A DNA stretch of 38,148 nt, from contig NZ_JAQVKA010000009.1 in the NCBI RefSeq assembly GCF_028694895.1, forward strand, positions 1 through 38,148, in the 5' to 3' direction. The notes beneath the pieces were generated by a model. It searched no databases. It was not told where the DNA came from and saw only the letters and a list, made by a program, of their open reading frames with translations. Shown in pieces: positions 16,939 through 26,588 of this stretch. The translations under genes and the position numbers were made by a program. The stretch comes from Sulfurimonas sp. (GTDB lineage Bacteria > Campylobacterota > Campylobacteria > Campylobacterales > Sulfurimonadaceae). Position 1 is the stretch's first letter; the number at the start of each line of letters is the position of its first letter.

Positions 16939-17267
16939 TGGCTTATATACTTGGAATAGTTGTTGTAGGCTTCTTTTTCTTAGCACTTCACTACTTTACA
17001 GAAGTAACTTCTAAGCAAAAAGTAGTGATAACTGTTGTAGCTCTATCTATCGTTTTATCCGCTATCGCTTTTAACACTTATACAGACAAACAAAGAGATA
17101 AGATGATGAGTGCGGTTATAAAATTTAACCAAAATAGCACTATTAAATGTGATGGTGTTGATGTAAATAGTACAAACTTTACACTAAGTATCGGTACTTA
17201 TACTTTCATAGGTAAAGAAAAAACTCCATTTTACGGCCAGATGATTAGTGCATCTAAATGCGATTAG
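16938..17267 (+). CDS. Small membrane protein between murC and mutS2
   Basis: A 109-residue protein with two N-terminal membrane helices (about 2-19 and 27-45), and a hydrophilic C-terminal domain of about 60 residues with two cysteines (C75 region IKCDGV and C108). The function is unknown. A small membrane protein in this position is conserved in Campylobacter relatives. It begins with TAATG overlap on murC and overlaps mutS2 by ten bases. Confidence 0.78.
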   Translation: MAYILGIVVVGFFFLALHYFTEVTSKQKVVITVVALSIVLSAIAFNTYTDKQRDKMMSAVIKFNQNSTIKCDGVDVNSTNFTLSIGTYTFIGKEKTPFYGQMISASKCD

Positions 17268-19480
17268 ATGCCCCTACAAAGATTGATATACTCATCAATC
17301 AACTCGATTTAAATGAGCATATAAACTCCTTTAAAAGCTTCTTCTCTCGTGATGACTCTCTTTTTATGGAGGGTGATCAAGAGCTTCACTATCGTTACAT
17401 CAAAGCACTCGATGCTATAGAGTTTAAATCCCCTCCAAAAGTAGCTGACTTTACAAACATAAAACTTCATCTTCAAAAACGTGGTGTGCTTCACTTTGAG
17501 CAGATTTTTGAAATCGTAAAAGTTGTTCGTTATTTTCGTTACTTTAAAAATAAAAATCTTGAAGGCATCATCGGCGAGTGGATGGATAAATTTGTCATTG
17601 AGCCAAGTTTTTTTGAAGTTGAGAAGTTCTTTACACATGATGGAAAATTTGAGGAAAATCTTGATGAGACACTATTTGCTCTTGGCGCTAGAATCAGAGA
17701 ACAAAAGGCAAATATAAACAGCTCACTAAAGAGACTTACATCAAGCCCGAAAATCACACCATATCTTATAGACACACAACTCCATTTTATAAATGATGAA
17801 GAGTGTCTTTTAGTACGTGGTGGATTTAACCATGTGCTAAAAGGCGCAATTGTTGGTAGAAGTAGTAGTGGAGGCTTTTTTGTCTCACCTGATAGCATAC
17901 TAAAAGCTAAAGAGCAGATTCGCTTCATCACTCAAGAGCGAGAGGCGATTTTTTACAGTTATACAAAAGAGTTCTCATCAAAACTCTCAGACCTTCTGCC
18001 TTTTATAAACTTTGTGGATAAAGAGTTCAGTAAGTTTGATAACTACCAAGCTAGAGTTTTGTTTGCCAAGAGTAAAAACCTCTCTATCATTAAGTCAAAA
18101 AAAGATTCAAAAATAACTCTTGTAGATTTTATCCACCCTGCTCTGCACCATGCAAAACCTATATATGTAGACTTCTCGAAAAATATCTTGATGATAACTG
18201 GTGTAAATGCTGGTGGAAAAACAATGCTTTTAAAGTCGATACTTAGTGCGGCTTTTATGGCAAAGTATATTATTCCTATGAAGTTAAACGAACATAAGTC
18301 TCATGTTGGAAGTTTCAAGAGTGTACTTGCAATCATAGATGACCCTCAAAATGTTAAAAACGATATATCTACTTTTGCTGGACGTATGCAGCAGTTTTCA
18401 AAGATTTTTGAACAAAGAGATGCGCTAGTTGGCGTTGATGAGATAGAGCTTGGAACTGATAGTGACGAGGCGGCAGCTCTCTTTAAAGTAATACTCGATG
18501 AGTTGATTTTAAGAGGGCAAAAGATAGTTGTTACAACTCACCATAAACGCCTAGCCGCTCTTATGGCTGATCGTGATGATGTCGAGCTTATGGCAGCTAT
18601 TTATGATGAGCAAAATAGAGTTCCAACTTATGAGTTTATGCATGGCATCATTGGTAAGAGTTACGCATTTGAGACTGCTAGTAGATATGGCATTTCAAAC
18701 AAAATCGTAGCCGAGGCAAAAACAGTTTATGGTGATAATAGTGAGAAGCTAAACATACTTATAGAGAGAGGCTCACAACTTGAGCGAGAGCTAAAACAGA
18801 AGCACAAAATAGTTGATGAGAAGATAGATAACTTAGCAGCTAAAGAGTTAGAGTTAAAAGAGCTTAAAGAGTCTCTATTTAAAGAGCTAGAGAGAGAAAA
18901 AGCAGCTCTTAAAGAGAGTTATGAGAACGCTATAAATGAGGCAAGAGTTGCTGCAAAAGCTGGAGATACACAAGCTATTCATAGAGCTATGAACAAGGCA
19001 AAAGAGAAACTTCCACAACAAATAAAAGAGCCACAAATCATTCAAGTAGCAGAGTTTAATGTCGGAGATAGTGTAAAGTACCATAGCAAAAAAGGCGTGA
19101 TTATCACTATGAAAGATAAGAAAGAGGCTATTGTAGAAGTCGATGGAATGCGTGTGAGAGTTAAGACGTCACATCTTAAGCATACCGAGTTTATAAAACA
19201 AAAACCTAGAACTGACGTAAATCTACAAGTGCAAAAAAGAGCAGGACTTAAATGCGACCTCCATGGAATGAGAGCAGAAGAAGCAACCGAAGTTTTGGAT
19301 AAATTTATCTCCGACGCGCTCATAAATGGCTGGGATGAAGTGATAGTTTATCACGGCATAGGAACAGGCAAGCTCTCTTATGCTGTAAAAGAGTTTTTAA
19401 AAGTTCATCCAAGAGTGAAAAAGTTTGAAGACGCGCCACAACATATGGGCGGTTTTGGCGCTAAGATTGTGAGCTTATAA
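17258..19480 (+). CDS. mutS2: MutS2 endonuclease/ATPase with Smr domain
   Basis: A 740-residue MutS2-type protein, lacking the mismatch-recognition domain of MutS. The core and clamp occupy about 1-300, the ATPase has Walker A GVNAGGKT (315-322) and Walker B LVGVDEIELGTD, a charged coiled coil follows (about 510-590), and the C-terminal Smr nuclease domain shows KCDLHGM (665-671) and HGIGTG (699-704). In Helicobacter pylori MutS2 limits recombination and repairs oxidative DNA damage; in Bacillus it also rescues collided ribosomes. The start at 17258 overlaps the previous gene by ten bases and gives the expected N-terminus. Confidence 0.93.
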   Translation: MRLDAPTKIDILINQLDLNEHINSFKSFFSRDDSLFMEGDQELHYRYIKALDAIEFKSPPKVADFTNIKLHLQKRGVLHFEQIFEIVKVVRYFRYFKNKNLEGIIGEWMDKFVIEPSFFEVEKFFTHDGKFEENLDETLFALGARIREQKANINSSLKRLTSSPKITPYLIDTQLHFINDEECLLVRGGFNHVLKGAIVGRSSSGGFFVSPDSILKAKEQIRFITQEREAIFYSYTKEFSSKLSDLLPFINFVDKEFSKFDNYQARVLFAKSKNLSIIKSKKDSKITLVDFIHPALHHAKPIYVDFSKNILMITGVNAGGKTMLLKSILSAAFMAKYIIPMKLNEHKSHVGSFKSVLAIIDDPQNVKNDISTFAGRMQQFSKIFEQRDALVGVDEIELGTDSDEAAALFKVILDELILRGQKIVVTTHHKRLAALMADRDDVELMAAIYDEQNRVPTYEFMHGIIGKSYAFETASRYGISNKIVAEAKTVYGDNSEKLNILIERGSQLERELKQKHKIVDEKIDNLAAKELELKELKESLFKELEREKAALKESYENAINEARVAAKAGDTQAIHRAMNKAKEKLPQQIKEPQIIQVAEFNVGDSVKYHSKKGVIITMKDKKEAIVEVDGMRVRVKTSHLKHTEFIKQKPRTDVNLQVQKRAGLKCDLHGMRAEEATEVLDKFISDALINGWDEVIVYHGIGTGKLSYAVKEFLKVHPRVKKFEDAPQHMGGFGAKIVSL

Positions 19481-20670
19481 TGAAAAGAGTAGCAATTATT
19501 GGTGGTGGGGCAAGTGGGCTTTTATGTGCCATCTTTTGCGCTAGAAACAATATTGCGGTAGATATTTATGAGCAAAACAACAAGTGCGCTAAGAAGATTT
19601 TAGTATCTGGAAATGGAAGATGCAACATCACAAATAAAAATCTCTCAAAAAGCGACTACTTCTCGCAAAACCCATCTTTTGTAGAGTTTGCTCTAAGGGA
19701 GTTTGGATTCGTAGAGTTTGAGAAGTTTTGTCATAGTATCGGGCTTTTACTAGACGTTAAAGATGATGGCAGAGTCTATCCTCTTAGTAATGAAGCTAAA
19801 AGTGTTGCTTCACTTTTGATAACACATGCAAAAAATCTAGGTGTAAATTTTAGTCTTGATACAAAAGTAACAGATATAAAAAAACTCTTAAAAGATTATG
19901 ACGCTGTTGTTGTAGCCACTGGTTCTGAAGCGGCAACTCATCTGGGAGGAAACAGAGACGCTATAGAGTTTGCAAAGCTCTTTGGGCACAACACTATCCA
20001 AACATATCCCTCACTTGTTCAGCTACATCTTGAGCAAAAGATAGTTAAAAAGATGAGCGGTGCTAAGATAGATGGTGAGGTTACGCTTCTTATAGATAAC
20101 AAAAAACATTCAACATCAAACGGGGATATACTCTTTAGCGATTATGGAGTTTCTGGTTTTGCCGTTTTAGATATTTCACAAGGTGCTAGTGTTGCTTTGA
20201 TGAACTCTGCTCATGTAAGTATCTCTATAAATCTGCTTCCAAAATTTGATGTGCAAACTCTCTTAACTCATATACAAAGAGTGGCCCACTACTCACCAAA
20301 GATGAGCATTTTAGATATCTTAAGTGGGCTTCTTCCTCTAAAAATTGCCTCTGGAGTTTTAGAGGATTTAAAGATTTTAGCTTCTACATGCGGGGATGAA
20401 ATAAATATAAAGCTTTGCAAAAAAATAGCAAATCAGATATTAGCATGGCGCTTTAGTGTAAGTGATACCCACGGTTTCCGTCACGCTGAAGTCTCAGGCG
20501 GCGGAGTTGATACAGCAGAGATAAATCCAAAAACATTTGAATCTTTAAGAGAAAAAAACCTCTACTTTTGTGGAGAAGCTTTGGATGTGCTAGGTCGTCG
20601 TGGCGGGTATAACTTTGCCTTTGCATGGGCTAGTGGATATGTAGCTGCAAAGGCTATAAGTAGAGGCTAG
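19480..20670 (+). CDS. BaiN/HI0933-family FAD-binding flavoprotein
   Basis: A 396-residue NAD(P)/FAD-dependent oxidoreductase. The FAD dinucleotide motif IGGGASGLLCA lies at residues 7-17. Family blocks are KILVSGNGRCNITN (about 40-53), VVVATGSEAATHLGG, GDILFSDYGVSGFAVL and, near the end, GEALDVLGRRGGYNFAFAWASGY. Some members have been described as reductases of cholate intermediates (BaiN), but most have no assigned substrate. It overlaps mutS2 as TAATG and its stop shares CTAG with the convergent pgaD. Confidence 0.88.
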   Translation: MKRVAIIGGGASGLLCAIFCARNNIAVDIYEQNNKCAKKILVSGNGRCNITNKNLSKSDYFSQNPSFVEFALREFGFVEFEKFCHSIGLLLDVKDDGRVYPLSNEAKSVASLLITHAKNLGVNFSLDTKVTDIKKLLKDYDAVVVATGSEAATHLGGNRDAIEFAKLFGHNTIQTYPSLVQLHLEQKIVKKMSGAKIDGEVTLLIDNKKHSTSNGDILFSDYGVSGFAVLDISQGASVALMNSAHVSISINLLPKFDVQTLLTHIQRVAHYSPKMSILDILSGLLPLKIASGVLEDLKILASTCGDEINIKLCKKIANQILAWRFSVSDTHGFRHAEVSGGGVDTAEINPKTFESLREKNLYFCGEALDVLGRRGGYNFAFAWASGYVAAKAISRG

Positions 20671-21101
20671 ATTTTAGTTTCAATATCTACTATGCGACCA
20701 CTATTATCATGATAAATTGTTATCAGTTGAGCATCAATTGAGTCTCTTAGTTTTGCGCTATCTACTTGAAAATACTTAGCATACTCATCAAACTTATAGA
20801 TAAAATGTACACTTGGGGCTACGTGTCGATTTAACCACGATAAAATAAACAAGATAGTAGGCGTTGCAACTAACATAATTATGGCATGCTCAACTGTAAC
20901 TGCTGATATTTCATCAAAAATTACATTTGATATCTCATCTACCTCTGCATCTAAAGTAACTATTTTATAAAAAACTATAAGCAGAGGCTTCCACAAATAT
21001 ATCCAGCCAGCCCATAGAAGAACTGTTACTATATCCCAGCCTATTTTTTTAGCAAATGGCATTTCGTTGCGTTTATTTATAATTAGGGTTCGCTTTTTCA
21101 T
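20667..21101 (-). CDS. pgaD: PgaD-like PNAG synthesis accessory protein
   Basis: A 144-residue inner-membrane protein with two helices (about 25-45 and 73-91) and a cytoplasmic tail, the layout of PgaD, which pairs with PgaC to polymerise poly-beta-1,6-N-acetylglucosamine and, in E. coli, to sense cyclic di-GMP. Sequence similarity is weak by nature; the identity rests on size, topology and place right after pgaC with TAATG overlap. The stop interlocks with the convergent flavoprotein stop. Confidence 0.78.
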   Translation of the reverse strand: MKKRTLIINKRNEMPFAKKIGWDIVTVLLWAGWIYLWKPLLIVFYKIVTLDAEVDEISNVIFDEISAVTVEHAIIMLVATPTILFILSWLNRHVAPSVHFIYKFDEYAKYFQVDSAKLRDSIDAQLITIYHDNSGRIVDIETKI

Positions 21102-22405
21102 TATTTTGCCTTTTTGCTACTAGCTGATTGTTGATGAACACCTCTATCTGGGCTAACCCATCTAGCACGAGCTTTTTTACCAAATAAAACTTTTGGAAGT
21201 GCAACAACAGCAGTAAAGAGATTTAAAAACCAATAAGCAAATGGATACCAAATCATCCAAAAATAATTTTTTCCTAAGCCCTCATCATAATGGCCATCTA
21301 GCCACTTGCTAACTCCAAACTGAACCAAACATGCACCAATCAAGATAACACTTCCTTGATCAGGTAAAATCGGTGATTCACTAGGCGTAAGATAACCGAT
21401 TGGAAAAAATAGCGCGAGTATCCAAACTAAAATCACTAGCACCATGGTATATGCCCAAATCATACTAAGAAGCAGCTCTATCATAAGCCCCCAAAGATGA
21501 GTCTGTTTATGCAAAAATAGAACTTTAAAGTTTTTAAACATAACTTGAACGCCACCCTTAGCCCAGCGCAGACGCTGATTCCATAACCCTTTGATAGTCT
21601 CTGGCATCAAAATCCATACTAAAGATTTAGGTTCAAAACGAACATCCCAACCGTTTCTCTGCAGCTTCCACGTTATGTCTATATCTTCAGTCAACATATC
21701 AGGACTCCAATAGCCAACTTCATGAACAGCTGATTTTCTAAACCCAGTGATTACACCTGAAACTGTAAATAGACGTCCAAAACTACGTTGTGCACGTTTT
21801 ATCATACCAACGATAGAGGAGAACTCTCCTACTTGTATCTTTCCAAGAAGGCTTGTACGATTTCGTATCCTTGGGTTGCCTGTTACGGCTGCTACTTGAG
21901 GGTAGCGAACAAAATGTTTAGCCATCCAATAAACACAATACGGATCAATTAGGGCATCTCCATCTATACAGACCAGATACTCATACTTTGCTAGAAGTGA
22001 GCCAGCTTGAAGAGCCAATGCTTTGCCTTGGTTTTGAGCTAAATTTACAACTTTTAGTCTTGGGTTATCTTTTGCTAGAGCTACCAATATCTCTAAAGTA
22101 TCATCTTTGCTTCCATCATTGATAGCTATTACTTCAAACTCTGGATATATAACATCAAGAGCGTAAGTGATAGTCTCAATGGCATTTTGTCCTTCGTTAT
22201 AGCACGGGATTAAGATTGAGACTCCAGCCCAACTCTCGCCCTCTCTTAACTCTGGGATTTCATCATCAACATAACGTTTTTCATTTTTAAAATAAAAAAA
22301 TATCGCGCCTATCATCCATAGCGTTGACATAAAAAGCGGATAGTAAAACACATAACCAAGCATGGCATGCCAGATGAAATGCCACCAGATATAAAGGGTT
22401 GCCAT
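21101..22405 (-). CDS. pgaC: Poly-beta-1,6-N-acetylglucosamine synthase
   Basis: A processive inner-membrane glycosyltransferase (GT2) that polymerises UDP-GlcNAc into the biofilm polysaccharide PNAG. It is 434 residues. An N-terminal helix pair (about 8-38) precedes the catalytic domain with INDGSKDDT (95-103), CIDGDALID (146-154; D148, D150), TED (239-241) and QRLRWAKGG (277-285, the QxxRW motif). C-terminal helices are at about 305-345 and 365-400. AGGAG lies six bases before the ATG. It sits between pgaB and pgaD. Confidence 0.93.
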   Translation of the reverse strand: MATLYIWWHFIWHAMLGYVFYYPLFMSTLWMIGAIFFYFKNEKRYVDDEIPELREGESWAGVSILIPCYNEGQNAIETITYALDVIYPEFEVIAINDGSKDDTLEILVALAKDNPRLKVVNLAQNQGKALALQAGSLLAKYEYLVCIDGDALIDPYCVYWMAKHFVRYPQVAAVTGNPRIRNRTSLLGKIQVGEFSSIVGMIKRAQRSFGRLFTVSGVITGFRKSAVHEVGYWSPDMLTEDIDITWKLQRNGWDVRFEPKSLVWILMPETIKGLWNQRLRWAKGGVQVMFKNFKVLFLHKQTHLWGLMIELLLSMIWAYTMVLVILVWILALFFPIGYLTPSESPILPDQGSVILIGACLVQFGVSKWLDGHYDEGLGKNYFWMIWYPFAYWFLNLFTAVVALPKVLFGKKARARWVSPDRGVHQQSASSKKAK

Positions 22406-22419
22406 AAATAACTCCTACT

Positions 22420-24441
22420 TTAGTTATTTGGTGTAGCGTAACTCTGTGTTATATCGTGCATTCGCAAACTTTTTTTTGCAAAATCTTCTCTTATAACATC
22501 AGCATCAGGAACGTTTTTATACAAGTTATCAGGGTAGTATGCGATATGATGAACACCTAAACCATAAAGATGCTCTATCGTTTGGCTAAGCTCCTTTGAA
22601 GGAATTGCCTCACTCTCTTTTCTCCAATCTACACTTTGAAGTTCCATAACAGTACGCTCTAAGCCACACTCATCCTCTTTTACACGTTGTACGATGTTGT
22701 CATAAAACTCTCTGTGATTTTGGGCTTGTTCCATATATGGCATTGCCATAATCGCTGTATAGTCATATTTTTTTATTGACTCTTTAAGTGATTGAGCATA
22801 CCACTCCTGTGCATTATCATGCAGGGCTACTTGAGCGTATAGATTGCGCGCAGTTTTTAATCCTGGTTGCTCATCTCTTAGTATTTGTGAGAGTTCCATC
22901 GCAAAATCATCCAGATACTCAGTTTTTAGTTTTGTCCATTTTGCAAACTGTGCTTTATTTGTTCTTATCTCAGTTACGCTTTGTGATAATCCCCATTTTT
23001 TGTACTGTGCTCTTGCTGCTTTACTATCATCTTCATAATCAGAGAGAGTTACATCATCATGAAATAGTATGCCATCTATAAAGGTTGATTTTGCCAAATC
23101 TTCATAAATCTCTTTGATAACCTTTCGCGCTTTTGAAGAAAATGGTGAGAGTCTTGGATATCCCATATTTAAGTGAGTTGGATCTACTTGGAGTGTTACA
23201 ACCACATCTTTTGAGGCTGGGTTGTTTTTTGGTAACTGCCACGCAATCATAGGCATCCACGCATAGATTCTACTTACTTGTGTACGAGTTGCTATTTGCC
23301 AAGATACTCTGTTGAACAAATCAGCGCGCATTGGTACATTTCTATTTGGAAAATATACATAATCAGCTGCACCATTAGCATCAGGATCAGCAAAGGCTTG
23401 AAGATAGACCGTGTTTATGCCAAGTTTTTTTATACGCTCTAGTAAGTCACCAAGATTTTTTTCCTGTTGTAGTGGGTCTGGATCATAGATATAATCCAAA
23501 TCTATATGCGCTGCTTTAGTAGTTCTTGCATCATCAGTAAAGTTAGCATCTCTTATTGCCATAGCTAGCTTTAAATCAGGAAGTGTCATTTTCCCCTCAA
23601 CAAGTATACGTCTGAGTCCACTAAGTGGTGTTATCTCTGTGTTGCTACCATCATCAAGAGTTAGCCCAATGAACATTCCCAGTTTCTCTGCTATATTACT
23701 AGCTTTTTTATTGTAGTAACCATACGGCCAGACGATTATACGGGGTCTTTGTTCTGTATATCTCTTTAAAAACATACTGCTTTGGAGTAAATCATCATGT
23801 ATGCGGTTCTTATAACTTGTCTCACTTTCGTATGCCTGTTTATCCTCTAACCACTCTCTAGCTTTGACTGCTGGTTGCTTGTTACCTTGTGGATTTGAAA
23901 CTACCCCTTTATGCAAATCGTATGTATGACTTGCCATCTCGACTAAACCACTAAGAACCATCTCTTTAATCTCGTCTTGGCTTAAGAACTTACTTCTATC
24001 TATCATATGGCTATCAAAATCAACTCTCTCTTTTGATTTCAACCAGCTACCAACTAGTGCTACAACGGTTGGAATTTTGTATTTTTTTATAATTGGGAAA
24101 GCGTTTTCATAAACAGATTGGTATCCATCATCAAATGTAAGTAAAACAGCTTTATTTAGGAGTGGTTTTTTGTTTTTTCTAAACTCTATAATATCATCAA
24201 CGCTAACAAAGTGATGTCCACTATCTATCAAAAAGCGTATCTGCTCTTCAAAATGCTCAGGCGTAACAGTATAAGTTGAGTTTAGTGTTTCACCTTTATT
24301 GGCTATTTCATGATAGCTAAGAACCGTAAACTCATTTATATTTTGATCTCTACTACACAGAGTAGGAAGTTCATTTGCCACAACTAAATTGGCTACAACT
24401 AACATTAACACAAAGATTAATTTTGACATTGGTTTTAACAT
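22420..24441 (-). CDS. pgaB: PNAG N-deacetylase with C-terminal hydrolase-like domain
   Basis: A 673-residue periplasmic protein that partly deacetylates PNAG during export. The start is placed at 24441, because a signal peptide (LIFVLMLVVANLVVA) follows at once and GGAG lies upstream; a longer open frame to 24501 runs through promoter-like DNA. The N-terminal domain is a NodB-type deacetylase: LTFDDG (D104, D105) and SHTYDLH (H172, H177) supply the metal site. The C-terminal domain (about 305-660; AHIDLDYIYDPDP, YAWMPMIAW) is the PgaB glycoside-hydrolase-like domain. Unlike E. coli PgaB there is no lipobox Cys after the signal, so it is probably soluble or otherwise tethered. No pgaA is adjacent. 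Confidence 0.93.
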   Translation of the reverse strand: MLKPMSKLIFVLMLVVANLVVANELPTLCSRDQNINEFTVLSYHEIANKGETLNSTYTVTPEHFEEQIRFLIDSGHHFVSVDDIIEFRKNKKPLLNKAVLLTFDDGYQSVYENAFPIIKKYKIPTVVALVGSWLKSKERVDFDSHMIDRSKFLSQDEIKEMVLSGLVEMASHTYDLHKGVVSNPQGNKQPAVKAREWLEDKQAYESETSYKNRIHDDLLQSSMFLKRYTEQRPRIIVWPYGYYNKKASNIAEKLGMFIGLTLDDGSNTEITPLSGLRRILVEGKMTLPDLKLAMAIRDANFTDDARTTKAAHIDLDYIYDPDPLQQEKNLGDLLERIKKLGINTVYLQAFADPDANGAADYVYFPNRNVPMRADLFNRVSWQIATRTQVSRIYAWMPMIAWQLPKNNPASKDVVVTLQVDPTHLNMGYPRLSPFSSKARKVIKEIYEDLAKSTFIDGILFHDDVTLSDYEDDSKAARAQYKKWGLSQSVTEIRTNKAQFAKWTKLKTEYLDDFAMELSQILRDEQPGLKTARNLYAQVALHDNAQEWYAQSLKESIKKYDYTAIMAMPYMEQAQNHREFYDNIVQRVKEDECGLERTVMELQSVDWRKESEAIPSKELSQTIEHLYGLGVHHIAYYPDNLYKNVPDADVIREDFAKKSLRMHDITQSYATPNN

Positions 24442-24512
24442 ACGGTATCTATCTCCAGCACTGTTTATATAGCTATAATCAAGTACGATATTGTATCCCA
24501 AATTTAATAGAA

Positions 24513-25520
24513 CTAAAGTGGAGTAATAAAAACTCCTCTTTGTAAAAATGAGTTAATATTTTCAATACTAATAGCAATTATTCGCTCTAATGCCTCTTGT
24601 GTATTGTAAGCATTGTGCGGTGATAAAATCACATTTGATGAGCGAAGGGTTGAAAATACTAGCATCGCTTTTTGCAAATCCTGTGCTGAGAGCGTATCGT
24701 TTTTAAGATACTTCTCCTCTATCCAAATATCTTCTGATTCAAAAGTGTCAAGCCCAACACCACCTTGGAGATTTTTCAGACTTAACTGCTCTACAATAGC
24801 CTCTGTTTCTACTACATTTCCCCGAGCCGTATTTATAAGCATTGCAGAGCTTTTCATAAGAGATATATTGCTCTTGTTTATAAGATGAAATGTTGAGGGA
24901 TTTGCTGGAACATGAAGTGTTACGATGTCACTTTTAGACAACAACGTCTCAAGTGAGACATACTTTACATGGGGAAGTTTTGCTATATCTGGATCTTCAT
25001 GATGGGCATAACATAAAACTTCCATCCCAAAACCTCTTGCAATCATAACTACATGTGAGCCGATTTTACCAGTTCCAATGACACCTATCGTCTTACCTAT
25101 AAGGTCAAACCCTTTTAATCCATCACGATTAAACTCGCCTCTACAGAGCCTCTCTATCATCGGTTTTATCCTGCGAGCAAGAGCTAAAATAAGAGTAAAC
25201 GTATACTCTGCAACTGTATTTTGTCCATAACTTGGTACATTTGCAACGGCAATATTACGCTTCTTACACGCCTCTATATCTATATGATCACTTCCAGTTG
25301 AGCGGGTGATGATAGCTTTTAAGTGTCGGAGTTTAAGAAGAGTGTTCTCATCTATACATGAGTGTATAAAAGTACAAAGCAGGGTAGCTTGTGAAGCAAG
25401 TTCTGCATTATTTGCATTAATACACTGCTCAAAAAAATGTATTTGAGCATGATATTTCTCATCAATCAAACTTAGTATTATCTTTTGCTCACTTTTGGAG
25501 ACCTCAACAAAAACTATCAT
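24513..25520 (-). CDS. D-isomer-specific 2-hydroxyacid dehydrogenase
   Basis: A 335-residue cytoplasmic NAD-dependent dehydrogenase interconverting a 2-oxoacid and a D-2-hydroxyacid. The NAD-binding motif is GVIGTGKIGSHV (147-158). Catalytic residues are R233 (NTARGNVV), an acidic residue near E261-E263 (LDTFESED) and H302 (SPHNAYNT). RSTGSDHID (73-81) forms part of the substrate domain. It most resembles D-lactate dehydrogenase-type or phosphoglycerate dehydrogenase-like members; the substrate is unclear. It lies 71 bases upstream of pgaB on the same strand and may or may not share transcription with it. Confidence 0.87.
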   Translation of the reverse strand: MIVFVEVSKSEQKIILSLIDEKYHAQIHFFEQCINANNAELASQATLLCTFIHSCIDENTLLKLRHLKAIITRSTGSDHIDIEACKKRNIAVANVPSYGQNTVAEYTFTLILALARRIKPMIERLCRGEFNRDGLKGFDLIGKTIGVIGTGKIGSHVVMIARGFGMEVLCYAHHEDPDIAKLPHVKYVSLETLLSKSDIVTLHVPANPSTFHLINKSNISLMKSSAMLINTARGNVVETEAIVEQLSLKNLQGGVGLDTFESEDIWIEEKYLKNDTLSAQDLQKAMLVFSTLRSSNVILSPHNAYNTQEALERIIAISIENINSFLQRGVFITPL

Positions 25521-25571
25521 ACATTACCTTTTGAAATTTAGATTTTTATATATTTCATTTTTAAAATATAT

Positions 25572-26588
25572 TTATAATGCAGCAGAGACTCTGTTTATAT
25601 TTTCTATCCTTTTACTTTTATCTGGGTGATCTTCAAAAACAGCATTTACTTCTTTTGAAGCTTCAACATTATTTATATTTTCAATAAAATTTTTCACATG
25701 TATCTCTTTTTTATTTGGTATAAATAAATTTATGCTTCTAAGCCCACAAGCATCTGCTTCAATCTCTTGGTCTTGTGTATATAATTCAAAACTTTTTTTA
25801 ATAACCATTGTGCTAGATAAACCTTGAACAAATTTTTCAGCCTTACTTGCATCTTGAAGATTTTTTATTAACTCAGTTATTTCTGTAACATTATCATATG
25901 TAGTGACTAATCTATACTGTATGTCCTTTGTTGAATGTCTTTTTGAAATATGCGCCAATTCATGGACCAATATAGTCTCAAATTTTCCATTTGCTATATA
26001 ATCTTCGCTTATAAAAATATATCCATACGGAACAGACTCTGCTTTTTTCTGCGTTGATAATATATTAATTTTAATATCATAAGGATATTTTTGATTACTC
26101 TTCCCGATATAATTATTATACTTTATTAAAAAATCATCTAATTTAGTGTACATTTTTTTATATTTTAAATTTTTTGTTGTTCTTAAAACTACATCTCCAG
26201 AATTAATGCGATCTTGGTAGATTGTTTCTCCAAAGAGTTTTTCCACTTCTAAAGGAATCCATAAAAAATTTCTAGCAATAACTTTAGTGTATTCCCTAAA
26301 ATCGTCACTTATCACTTTATTAGCACTCTTATCATCATTAATAAAGTTTAATATCTTCCCAGATTTAGAGATTCCATAAGTAGTTGAAACTTGAAATATC
26401 CCTTCTAAATTATAATCATAACTTTCAAATGGCTCTTTACATTCGCTGTCCACTTCTATACTACTTGATTTTCCATCCATACCAAGTGCTAACATGCCTT
26501 GCGACGCAATACTAGTAATCCCAGAAACAAAGTCAAATGCGTTGACTAGTATACAGGTTAAGCCCATACTCAATATAATTTTTTTCAT
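25572..26588 (-). CDS. Exported M48-family zinc metallopeptidase
   Basis: A 338-residue protein with an N-terminal signal peptide (IILSMGLTCILVNAFDF) and an M48 peptidase domain. The zinc site is HELAH (209-213) with third ligand E277 in QEIEADACGLR; PYGYIFISEDYI and the final DHPDKSKRIENI are further M48 hallmarks. All catalytic residues are present. It is probably a periplasmic endopeptidase like BepA or LoiP, which act on misfolded outer-membrane proteins, but residues 45-165 have no obvious match. It starts by TAATG overlap with the unknown exported-protein gene, so it ends a three-gene operon with the CHASE2 gene. Strongly AT-rich. Confidence 0.83.
   Translation of the reverse strand: MKKIILSMGLTCILVNAFDFVSGITSIASQGMLALGMDGKSSSIEVDSECKEPFESYDYNLEGIFQVSTTYGISKSGKILNFINDDKSANKVISDDFREYTKVIARNFLWIPLEVEKLFGETIYQDRINSGDVVLRTTKNLKYKKMYTKLDDFLIKYNNYIGKSNQKYPYDIKINILSTQKKAESVPYGYIFISEDYIANGKFETILVHELAHISKRHSTKDIQYRLVTTYDNVTEITELIKNLQDASKAEKFVQGLSSTMVIKKSFELYTQDQEIEADACGLRSINLFIPNKKEIHVKNFIENINNVEASKEVNAVFEDHPDKSKRIENINRVSAAL

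Noticed and set aside
24442..24501. Longer N-terminus for PgaB from ATG 24501
   Set aside because: It would place 20 hydrophilic residues before the signal peptide and overlaps promoter-like TATA sequence; GGAG supports 24441.
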